Origin: Gonapodya prolifera JEL478
Taxonomy: Eukaryota; Monoblepharomycota; Monoblepharidomycetes; Monoblepharidales; Gonapodyaceae
Reading direction: 5' to 3'
Assembly: GCA_001574975.1 (NCBI GenBank)
Contig: KQ965754.1
Span: 308,556-372,555 of the forward strand
DNA: 64,000 bases
Below, one piece after another: positions 42,461 to 52,899 of the stretch (its first letter is position 1; every line of letters begins with the position of its first letter). The position numbers and the translations under genes are program-made. Under the pieces are notes generated by a model. It did no database searches, had not been told where the DNA came from, and saw nothing but the letters and a program-made list of their open reading frames with translations.

Positions 42461-45400
42461 TCACTCCGCAATCTTCCTCTCAAACACCTTTGCGTGCCCG
42501 CCCGCCTTCCTCCTGAACACATTCCTCTTGAACTTCACTACCGCCACACCGACAGAAAACGCCGCGACTCTCAAACTTGCCGCCTCGCTCCGCCTGAGCA
42601 CCTCCGCCGCAGCCGCAACGAGGTTCCTCGCACACCCAATCACCATTCCGTCCGCGTCATTATCGGAAGGATTCGACGCCTTTACTGCCGCGGTGACTCG
42701 CATCTGCGAGCCAAGCGTTGCAACACGCTCGCAAGCCTTGTCGAGGTCCTGCTTCAGCCGGGCGTCGGGGCAGCGTGTTGAAACGGGCGCCACCTCTGCA
42801 ATGAGGGCCGCGCTTTCCTTGGCGATTCGTTGCGAGAGCGTGATGAGCTCTTTCTTGAGAGCAGGGTTGCCGTGATCCACCTTGAGTCTTGCGTACGCGT
42901 CCGAGAGCTGCTCCAGGAGGGAGGACAGAGAGCTTGCTTTGCCCACAATAGGATTGTTGTGCGACGTCCATTGGGAGGTTTCGGCGCGGAGGTTCTTTGC
43001 CGCGGCCTTTATGGGGTCAATGAGTCAGGGTGTCGGTTTCGCTCAAGCGCGAAGTATAGTGATTTGCCGAACTCACCTTGAGAGGACTCCTCTTCTCCTC
43101 CTCCTCTCCGGCCTTCTCCGGCTCAGCACCTTCCACAACCATGACCTCCACACCATTGATCGTCTCCGGCGCAGCCAACCCCGCCGCCGTCTCCACCTGC
43201 ACGACCTCGCCCTTCTTCTCCACGCTCGGTTCCTCCGCGACCTCCACGAGCGCACTCTGGGCCTCCTCCACGACACCACCGCGCACATCCACGGGGGATG
43301 GAGCGATAGGTGCGACTCCGCGGCGAAGAACGGTGTGCGTTTCGGCGACTTGTTCGGCGAGATGGGCCGTGAAGAAGCGGAGGTCGTCTGTGGCCTGAGA
43401 GGCTTGCTTCAAGTCTTCAACTTTGAGCGGCATAGGCAAAGCGGCGAGTGCGTGGGATGCAGCCGAAACTTTGCCGAGGGCTTCAAATCCACAACACGAT
43501 ATTAGTTACCGGTCCCCGATTCCCCAAACATCTCAAACACGGCTACCTGCTTCCACACCACTCAATTCCTTCCCAAGTCCCTCCTTATACTCCCCTTCCT
43601 GGGCCTTCTCCACCTCCCTCCTCACGGCCGCCGTCATAGTCCCGGCGACACGTTCGACGGCAGGTAGGCACGCTGCAGCGCCTGGCGCGTCCTTGGCGGC
43701 CATGCGAGCGTCGAAGTAGTCGATTTCGCGTGCGAGAGATGTTGCTGGGTAAAAGAGGAGTGGTCAAGTTGACGTGGGTATTACGAATAGGAAAGATCAA
43801 CAGCACTCACCATGTCCCGCCACGACAGCCGACGGCTCAAACACCCCTCCCTCACCCACAACGTCCTTCCTCAACGCCGCCAGCTCCGTTTTGACCCCAC
43901 CACTCACCGCCGCCCAATGTTCCGTCGCCGCGACTTTCGCAGGCCCCTCGGCACCGGCGAGTACGGCAGCCCGCGCAGCAGCACCTGCGAGGGGAGCTGA
44001 TATGACAAGGGAGGACACGAGCCGGGAAATGCGGGCGGTGTGGGCGGGGTCTTGTGACCCTGATGCAGCCACCGCGGCGTCGACAGAACTGGCAAGGTTC
44101 TCCACCCCGGCTTGAAGCTCCCTCGACGCCGCCTCAGCCCCAGTCGCGGATCGCGCATCCACGGCTTTTTCGAGCTCCGCCGTGGCGGCCTCGCAGCTCG
44201 CAAGCCCGTCAGCGACGTTCGACACGGCGTTCGCGTGGGTGAGCGACTCGAGCGCGCGGTGACGGTCCACGAGCAAGGAGAGTAGCGTGTCGGCGGCGGC
44301 GCGCGAGGGTAAGGGAGTGGTGTGGGGAAGGGCGAGGAGGGCCGGATGGAGGTCGGAGATGGCGGTGGTTGCGGACGTGATTGTTTCTGTGGATGAAGAC
44401 TCGGGCGAGAGGGTATTGCCGCTTGCTGAGAAATGAAAAGAAGGAAGCCCGGGTGGGGTTGGGGTGGGAGATATGTCAATAAGAGAAGCGGAGTCAATAT
44501 GCAGCAACACATATGCCAAACCCTGCCAAGCAGTCCACACTTACCAGCAGTCCTCTCCGCGCTCTCCTTCGACACCTTCACAGCGTCCTGCACGAGCTTC
44601 CCCACCTGCGCCGTGTCCTGCGACTCGACCGCAAGGACGACGCGAGGAGCCAGCGAGGAGAGGGCGGTGGAACCGAGGGGGGGTGGAAGGGGGGCGAACT
44701 GTGTGGGTCGGGACGGGACGGGGCGGGAGGAGGAGCCGGAGTGGGGAGGGTGAGTTGAAGGTTAAGAAGGAAGGGCGGGAAGCAACAGTCACCTGAACGC
44801 TGACGTCCCCGCCCGACACCTCGTCAAACTCCTTGAGCAACACCGTCTCTTTCATGAGAGCCACGGTCGCCACCAGCTTGGCGACGCACATGTCTTTGGA
44901 CCGTGCTGCGTCGTCCAGCCCCGTGGTGTCGACATCTTGCTTCGCGCCGGCCGCGGACTTGGCCCCAGCCAACGCCGCAACGGTGAGATAAAGAGTCAGG
45001 TACGATTTCAAAGCAGATCCGAGGAGCACGCCGTACGTCTCGACGTCCTTGGCCGCAATCCGGAGCGTGTCCTGCGCGCGGGACGAGAGCAGGTCCTTTG
45101 CGCGGCGGTTAATGGCCGTGAGGACGTTAACGAGGAGCTGCGTCGTCTGTTTAGTTCGCAGTGCGAGAGGTTGCACCTCGCCCACCCCGCTGGTTGGGTC
45201 GAGCGGCTTGCGGAGTGCTTCGAGCGCGAACGAAACTTCGTCACATACGCGGACGATTCGGCGGACTTCGACGTCGTCCGTGACCGAGAGGACGCAAGTC
45301 GTGCCTTGTAGAATCCCCTTGAGAGCGTCAAGCATGGAGGCGCGGCCGTCGGATGAGTAGGGATCTTCTTTGAGTAAGTTTGCGGCGAACAGGAGGGTTA

Positions 45401-45830
45401 TGCCGGAGTCGGTGACGGAGGCGCAGGCAGATTTCATTTGAGAGGCCAGGTCGGGGTCCTGTTGGGAGGAATGGAGAGTGGGAGGAAGTGGATGGAGCGA
45501 TTGTGGACAACACGTCGACGATCAATCAGACAGGTGAGAGGTGATCGGGAGGGTGAGCAAGCAGAAGTACGAAAGGTGAGATAACCATAGAGATAAGAAA
45601 GTTATAAAGAGAGAGAATACATGGAACGCGCGACTCGCCTTGTCCCACTTGACAGCCAAGTCCAGCCCCACACCCGCGAGCTTGTTGACCTGCGTCTGGA
45701 CGACGCCCGCAAACTCAGCCACATCGGGCATTGGGCTCTTTGCAATCTGCGCATCCGAGTTGATGACAATCAGCTGGGAGACTGCGTTTGCGATTGGGTC
45801 CAGGATTTCCTTTGCAGCCGATGTGTACAT
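42461..45830 (-). CDS. Vinculin homologue (head and tail)
   Basis: The start MYTSAAKEILDPIANAVSQL parallels the vinculin N-terminus (R/K-x-I-L-x-PVA-x-x-IS-L). The head block ASQMKSACASVTDSG leads to KEDPYSSDGRASMLDALKGI and LQGTTCVLSVTDDVEVRRIV with RVCDEV. This closely follows vinculin's DPYS...GILSGT...EVRKIIRVC. The C-terminal exon has IDPIKAAAKNLRAETSQWTS, then RIAKESAALIAEVA, ACERVATLGSQMRVTAAVKA and EVLRRSEAASLRV. That is the five-helix actin-binding tail. The protein has roughly 850-900 residues over about seven exons (45830 to 42461). An acidic, Val/Glu-rich segment (near 43080-43340) sits where vinculin has its proline-rich hinge, with few prolines. Vinculin links adhesion complexes to F-actin. 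Alpha-catenin is the alternative, but the tail favours vinculin. Confidence 0.85.
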
Positions 45831-46065
45831 GGCGTTGGCGGGGCGGGAGGAGAGTGGCTGCTGAAGTCAACTGCGATGCGAGTGAGATAGAGCGCAGCGG
45901 GGAGAGTGCTTCGCCGCGGGTGTGCAAGAACGTGAGACAATGCAAATGTGATCGGGCGGTCGAATCTATTTTGCCGGGACCTCACCGCACCACAGATAAC
46001 CGAATAACTGCGAGTTACGTTGGTTCTATCATATACGAATTTCAGACTTATCCTAACACGCACAG
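45831..46065. other. Short intergenic gap, vinculin promoter side
   Basis: 235 bp between the vinculin start and the end of MYND copy 2, both on the minus strand. No defined element seen. Confidence 0.4.
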
Positions 46066-47240
46066 CTACTGGGCTCTGCCACTCAACGAATCTAAAATGC
46101 CCTGCATCCGCGCTTCAAACGCTTCAAAGTCAAGTCCCGACGATACATTTCCTCCCAAGCGACAAGACTCTGAAGTCCAATCCGCCCCCAACCCAAGGTC
46201 CTCCGGTCGCGGCATTCGATCAACACCGCAGAAGTGATTGTGCACCTTCCAATCCGCCTTTTGACATTCCTTCGAACTGTATCTGATTCGTTTGCATCTG
46301 GCACACGATTGAAGAAGGGGGGGGGGAGCAGGAATGTCGCTCCGAGACTTCGTTGATTGGTCGGACCAGTACCGCACTTCAGCTCCAACTTGACAAGCAA
46401 AGGATCCACATGTTTGGGGCAACATGCCTCTTTGCTCCGACTTAATGAATTTGACCGCTCCCGGTACGAGCATACGGGCGAAATCTTTCCAAGTCGCATT
46501 TTCATCTTTGCCTTCAGGAAACAGCCTTGTCTTCATATGCATGACGTTGAGAAGTTGTTTCCTGATGGCGCGGTGATCTGAATCCGCGAGCTTAGTCATG
46601 ATACCGAGGAGTGTGATGGAATTGATTGCGAAATTGTGCCAGGACGGATTGTTCTGCAGAGTGCTCTGGTCCAGAGTCGAAACATTTGTTATGAGGTCCA
46701 TCAGCGAAGGTAGCAAATCTGATACCGTATTCAGGAGATGTGAAACTACTGAGTGATTCCCTGCTATGAACACAAGAAGGTAGCCTGTGGCAAAGCTCAA
46801 GTTGTTGTTGAGAAACTTTGTTCTGGGGTTCTTGAAACCACTCTCGTCTAGTTCAGGCTGATGGAGCTCCGGTACAGCCGGTGCGATTCTCGCCGAAACC
46901 ATGACCATCTTTCCCAGGGTCTCCAGTAAGGGAGTCGACGCCAGAAATCCCGCCGTGTGGACACAGAAGCTCCGTATTCAACAGAAACATCTTCCTGCAG
47001 GGAAATCCCCATCACGAGACTGAATCTGGAATCCATTATGAGAGACAAAACACGCCCGATAGTCCTTTTACATGATTCCTCGCAGGTCAGGGCATGGGCA
47101 ACCTCCATGGCGAGTTGCACGGGAGACCACGTAGGGACCTTTTCCATCAAAGCTCTCCTGATTCTGGCGACATCGATATCACTCTCCCACCCTTCGCTGA
47201 CATGTCCGCCTACGCTCTCTCCTCCGCGTTTCCCGTTCAT
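46066..47240 (-). CDS. MYND-family protein (copy 2)
   Basis: From the ATG at 47240 the lead-in reads EKVPTWSPVQLAMEVAHALT, then CEESCKRTIGRVLSLIMDS. A second frame, starting by 46908, contains a long helical region (FATGYLLVFIAGNHSVVSHL, then NTVSDLLPSLMDLI and NSITLLGIMTKLADSDHR). The C-terminal MYND finger is SCARCKRIRYSSKECQKADW with KVHNHFC. In the YCS part the Cys is Ser, so one zinc ligand is lost. The tail CGVDRMPRPEDLGLGADWTS and FEAFEARMQGI ends at 46066. The link between the two frames near 46900 presumably contains an intron. The family is shared with copies at 11.4, 36.7 and 41.2 kb. Function unknown. Confidence 0.65.
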
Positions 47241-47535
47241 TGCGGTATTTGCGTAACCAGAGCTTCATATTTTTCTACCGTTCTATGACTTTAACCCACA
47301 GGTAAGCTCTTGCACATCTGTATTCTCTCCAGCATGCGCGTTCATAGGTGTCAAGATGAGTTGCAGTTGCCGCAGCTTATTCATCGCCAAGTTTCCACAA
47401 AGCCAAGGAATATCAGAAATAACTTAATTCACTAATGATATTCCACTACCCAATTGTTTAAGTTCTCGTCTTCCTTCCTTCACACCAGCGCCAGCGATGG
47501 TGGTCAAAGCGTCTCAATCGGCATAACAACGTCGC

Positions 47536-48010
47536 TTACACCAGCAACGCGACTGCTGCCACTGCACTCACAACAATCCCCACAATCGACGCAACCTTAA
47601 GACGTGATTGTCCGCCCACCCCAAGCTCCCACCAGCAGCACCGGTAGTGCTCGCAGTACTACCGTTGAGTGATACCCCACTGAACGCCAAGATGCTTGTC
47701 GCCCTCTGATACGCCTCTTCCAAATTCACGCACGTCATCACCGTGCCGTTACTACACACGCCCTCGGTCGTCACCACACTCGTGCAGTTCTGCGTGCACG
47801 TGCTGTCCCCGACGTCGATATCCGCCCGCAGTCATACTTGACCCAACTGCGCACCTTGAAACTGTCGTCGAGCCCTTTACCGCTCAAAGTTGGAAGCGAG
47901 GCTGTGGATGCACGCGCCGACGCGAAAGCCGGCGCGAGTGAATGAGACGAGGTCGTCTTCTTTGGGTGAGCATGTTCCGGCGGAGGGTGGGGACGCGCTC
48001 ACAAAGCTAT
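47536..48010 (-). pseudogene. Cell-surface Cys-containing protein, frame-broken 3' part
   Basis: Pieces in three frames read as one secreted protein: SFTRAGFRVGACIHSLASNF, DDSFKVRSWVKYDCG, then ADIDVGDSTCTQNCTSVVTT with EGVCSNGTVMTCVNLEEAYQ and GVSLNGSTASTTGAAGG. The last frame gives a hydrophobic tail, SRLKVASIVGIVVSAVAAVA with LLV-stop at 47536-47538. NGT/NGS glycosylation sites, evenly spaced Cys and a terminal hydrophobic tail after a Ser/Thr/Gly linker are typical of GPI-anchored fungal wall proteins. The switches near 47600, 47820 and 47870 leave no room for introns, so the frame is interrupted at least three times. The N-terminal part and signal peptide were not found. Confidence 0.5.
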
Positions 48011-48159
48011 CAACGAAGACGAAAGGTTCGGCTGTTTACACTAAGCGGTGGGTCAAAACGTTTAGACAGTGGCACAATCGATCCGTTCAATTCTGTAAGC
48101 TAACTCTTTACCCGTTTACGCGAGGAAGTCTGCCCAAACCCCGCACACCACCATTGACC

Positions 48160-51100
48160 ATGCTGTCCCCGCCCCTGAGCAGCAGCAAGTCGTCGTCCGT
48201 CCCCGCGCTGAACCGACCCGCTGCGGGATCCGCATCGGGACACCCCACCACCATGATGCCCCGCTCCCGATCGACCGCTCTTCCCTCCCCGCCACCCGCG
48301 CCATCGCACCCGCTCGTGCCGCAGATGATACTCCCGGACCCGCGATGGATGTTCTCTGAGCGGATCAAGCGATTTGTGAGTCGTCTCCGCCTTGGAAGCG
48401 TCGACTCAAGTTTGGAACGTGCTTGTGACACCGTCCAAGTCCCTCACAGACATGCTCGTCCGCTCCACGGGGTACGCTTCCATGCGATCCAACTACAGCG
48501 ACGTCGATGTGACTTCGCTCGAGGCCGCAATCGACATTTGGCGGGAGAAGGGCGCACCAGGGTCACCTGCTGTGAGGAAGGAGTGGAACGACTTATATCC
48601 GATTCAGCACTACGAAGAAGCAGAGGTATGTTGTGCGATATGGGGGGCTCGTGGTGCTCAAAGAGAGTCTCAATCCCGGCTCCTCTGCCCAACAGACAGT
48701 CCCCATCACCCCTTCCCTTACCAAATCCCTCATTTCCAAGCCCCACACACCCCTTGCACCCCCACCGCTCCCCGAACCTCCCACAGTCGCTTCCTTCCCG
48801 CTCTTCCAGCCCCCACCACCCCCTCTCGCCTGGGACGCCTCCGTCACGAACCCGCGCCACCGCGGCACCGTGCACCACACAAAACGCCTCCGTCACGTCC
48901 CGCTCCGCACGCGGCGGTTCGCGGGAGACTTGCAGCTCGTGGCGTGTGGGGCCGTGGATATGGATGAGGCCGAGGAGGTGTACGAGAAAGAACAGAAGAT
49001 GGTGCGGGAGTGGCGGAAGAAAGAGAGGGAGCGGATGCGGGTGCAACGGGAGAGGATGAGAAGGGTGGTGGTGGAGGGCAAGGCGAAGACGACTCCACCT
49101 CCTCGTGGGGGTGTCCAGGTGCTCCCTCTGTCCAGTACAACGAAGGCTCTTTCGGCAGCGTCTCCTGTACCCGCCAATCTCGTAAAGGCAAACGCTCAAC
49201 CTGCTTTTGTTGTTTCTCGCAAACACGACGGCGACCTTCCTCCGCTACCCGCGTCATCGCCAAAGTCTGGCCTCCCACCTTATACCTCTGTAACACCAAA
49301 CGCCACCCCACCAATAGCCCCAGTCGTGGCAGTCGCGACTCCAAAGGCGGATAATACCAAGGGTACCCACTCGAGCGGCCAGACTGCTCCCACGTCTGAA
49401 CCACTGCGAAAAGAGACACCAGGAAATGTTGCCCTCGGTGATCTAACAGGGGCGTCGCACAGCTCTCCCGGACCTAAAGTACCCAAGAGCTCTGCACCTG
49501 TAGAACGGGATGCTGACCGAGGGTCGAAAGCGACGGGAAGCCCCGCGATATCTACGAAGGTTGATGACGCAGTTCCCACGTTCTCTGCCAGCAAAGTCGA
49601 AGAACAGCGGTCGCAAACCATGGTTTTATCGTCCGAGGCCAAACGGTCGCCGACATCCTCCAACAATCATGCGGAACAAGCCCAGTCGACGAAGGCATTT
49701 CCAGCTCCACAAAACGGTACTACCGCCACAGACACACCAACGCCACCTACTCCACAATCAACCAAGCCTTCACCGTCTTTACCCTCACCCGATCTCAACG
49801 CAAGGATGGAACCCCCAGTACCCCCGAAAGACGAAGTTTTCACCAAATCCTCCGGAAAGCTCGCCGCCAGCACAGACGCCCTCGAAACCCCGTCGCCCAA
49901 GAAAAGTGGCAGCGGCGAACTTTCAAAGCCCAAACCAGGCAAAGCGTCCAGCCCTTCGGAGTCGAAAGACCGCAAAGCCGGCAAAACCTCTCTCTCCAAA
50001 TCTCTTCTCAACCTCGCCGGGTTCCGGTCCAAGAAGAACAAGAAGGACAAGGACGGCTCGGGAGATACCGGGGAGGAAAAGGAGTTCGTGGGAACGGACT
50101 GGTCGGCGTTGGAGAAGGCGGCGGGTGGGCGAGGCAGTGGGGAGACGGAGCGGGATGGTGGGTTGGAAGGGAGCGGCGAGAACGATGGTGGGAAAGTTGC
50201 CAGTATTCAGTCGATACAGTTGGTGAAGAACCATGCGGGTGGACACGTGGTACAAATTGGAGCAAGCAGCGAAGCAATATCAAAGGACGCTTCACGGAAC
50301 GCTGTTGAGCTAATTGCGCCCAAAACAACCGATCCGGCACCGCCAACGTCCGTAACATCGGTCGTCATGCACCACACAGAGCCCGCCGCAGCTCCGGAAG
50401 GTCCTCGCCCCGCGGAACCTGCGAACGATCTTGCCGCATTCCTTCCCAAGCGTGCCAAACCCGCCGGTGCTGGTACACACTCTGCTGGCGATCCAAGGCG
50501 TCCTGGCGAGATGGTGGCCAAACCTGTTACGTCTGCACTCCCTCCCGCGAGAATAGCTTTGGTCTCTAATGGTGGTCCTCCGGTGTCGCTGTTTAGTGCT
50601 GGAAGGCGGCCGAGCAAGGTCAACGATTTCGTACCTAACGCTGATACTGCGGGTACGGTGGTCGAGAAACCTGCAGAGTCAAAGCATGAACACCAGAACG
50701 CCGATCCGGAACCCGAAATGAACGGGATCGAAGACGGTCTCGCAATGTTGGAGACATTGGTGTCGCTGAAACCTCTCGCGGGCGGGCCGGAACCTGTCAA
50801 GGTGGAACCGAAGGTAGAACGCAAGGAACCACCTTCACCAAGAAGCAGCTTGCCCTCGCCCACCCTCACAAGCGCCCCGCCGGCGCTTCACCCCGACATG
50901 GACTCCCCGTCCTCGCGCCGCCCGTCGATTTCGCGCCTTCTTGCGGATCTTCGCGCCGTCGACGAGCATGTCACAGGGCAGATTGAGAGCGAGGTACGGA
51001 AGAAAAGGGAGGAGACCGACAGAGCTGTGGGTGAGATGCGCGAGAAGGAAAAGGCGTGGAAGGGTTCCGCAGGGTTGCTCAATATGGTCCGAACAGAGGG

Positions 51101-52820
51101 CGACAAGACTAGTAGTGGGCTCGCGGTCAAAGAGGAAGTCGAAGCAGAGGAGAAGAAGCCCGCTGTCGTGCCAGCGATGTTCACTCTCGCGGTACCCCCC
51201 ATTTCCAGTGCGAGTACTGCCGGTAGCAGTGGCAGTCCCAAGTCGCCGACCGCCACCCAGGAAGCAAAAGTTAAGCGAGAGGCATTGGTTGCAGAGGCAA
51301 TGGCGTTCCGGGGTATTCACGTGGCCTCGAAATCCGGAGACAAACTTCCTGACGTTGAGACGCCACCAGGGAAAGACAAGCCTGTGACAGCGGAACCGCC
51401 GAAAGGACCCCAGGAACCAGTTCCAATCACCATTTCAGCGCCACAGGAAGATGCTAGTGTTGAACGAATCAAGTCCCCGACGAAAGTCGATTCGACGGAG
51501 AACGTCCCGGTGACGACAAGGTCACGGACTCCTTCCTTGACAAACGAACTTCCAAGGCGGCTTTCGGACGCAAATACATCGGTCCTGCCATCAATATCAG
51601 TAGAAAGTATACCTAAATCTGATCAGAAAACGGAATTCACACCACCAGTCAAAGAACAAGCTGCGAGTGGAGAGTCAAGCTTCAAGGTGACGGCAAGCAA
51701 ATTCGGCTCCCTCATTAATGTCAAGGGTAAGGGGAAACCTGATGTTAACCGACCAACTACCGCTCAACTGGGAGGCAAAGATGACGACAGTGACTCGGGT
51801 AGCGACGACGGGGCATCTATAAAGAGTGCCCTCTCCAAGGCGGGCTCCATGAAGTTTGACCCATCCGAGCTCGGAGTCTCCCTTTTCGTGAGTGATCGTG
51901 ATTTACTGGTTTACGTAATTCTATTAAGTATGAACTCTCGCGACTCCGTCTGCCATTGCAGGGCGATACCGACGTCTTATTGAAAGGCTCTCACGTCAAA
52001 ATCCGTCTCGATGAACAGTCATTGATCGTTACGCCCCAAAAGAAAGGCGCGAAAGCGGTGAAACATTTCCCACTGGCTGTGCGGTCAATCGTCAAGTGCG
52101 AAGTGGAAAAGAAAACGTACGCTCTTCTAGCAGCGGTTGTTGGGTCATCCCCGGAATCAATGAAGATCAAGAAAATTCGTATCAATTTCGGGACGGGTCG
52201 ACGGGCGATGGACTGGATTGCCGAGCTCCTCGATTTTCTGACTCGCTGTGAGTATCTTGACCAAATTTATGGATGAGATCTGTGGAGCTGATGACATACA
52301 CAGCGAGACCAAACCCGGTTCGCAACGTTGTGGTATTCATCGAGAAGCAAAAGGGAGGTGGTGATGGTTACGAGTCAGGTTTCGACAAGGCAAAGCACAC
52401 GGCAGATAAAGTGTTTGAGAAGGGGATCAAACCTGTCCTTGCGGCTGCTGATGCTAAGATCAAGATCATAGGTCAGTGGTGGACGTTGTGCTGATGGACT
52501 CAACACTATCCCCCATACTTTCTCGTTTTGCAGACTCACCCTCCAAAGTCCGAAACGCTGTATCGTCCTCGCCTTCCGTCTTACTGCCGACGACACTCCT
52601 ATGCTTAGCTTCCGAAGACACTATGATGGAAGTTCTTCGTCAATATCGTGAACAGGATGCGAGCAAGGTGTCATATGATCGCTTGACAGATACTCAGGCA
52701 ATGGATGCTGCCCTGAAGGCGCTTAACGGAGCTCCCAAGACGGAGCTTTTTATTTTGGACTACGATTTTTCTGCAGTGGAAGTCCTTCCCAAGGGCGGGA
52801 AGGGATTCTTTGGCTTCTAG
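48160..52820 (+). CDS. Very long disordered protein with C-terminal lipid-kinase-like domain
   Basis: The ATG at 48160 opens SPPLSSSKSSSVPALNRPAA, then PQMILPDPRWMFSERIKRF. After an unresolved first intron comes a folded-looking block, VWNVLVTPSKSLTDMLVRST with YASMRSNYSDVDVTSLEAAI and KEWNDLYPIQHYEEAE. A roughly 1050-residue disordered region follows, with a charged coiled coil near 48980-49080. A PH-like segment starts at about 51961 (TDVLLKGSHVKIRLDEQSLI). Then RPNPVRNVVVFIEKQKGGG, VFEKGIKPVLAAADAKIKII and LLCLASEDTMMEVLRQYREQ parallel the start of the diacylglycerol/sphingosine/ceramide kinase fold, where GGDGxxxEV is expected. Here that nucleotide loop is ASEDTMMEV, and the protein ends soon after (GGKGFFGF-stop). 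It is probably a non-catalytic relative. The phase of the first intron is unsolved. Confidence 0.65.
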
Positions 52821-52899
52821 CTGATCTAGGTTCTTCATATGCAATAGATTACAAACAATAATGAAATGTACTTGGTGCTTATCGGCAATGGGAAACAAC

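Noticed and set aside
47890-48159. Upstream plus-strand extension of the long disordered protein
   Set aside because: The frame is open from 47890, but it mirrors the broken surface-protein gene on the minus strand, while the Ser/Pro-rich character begins only at the ATG at 48160.
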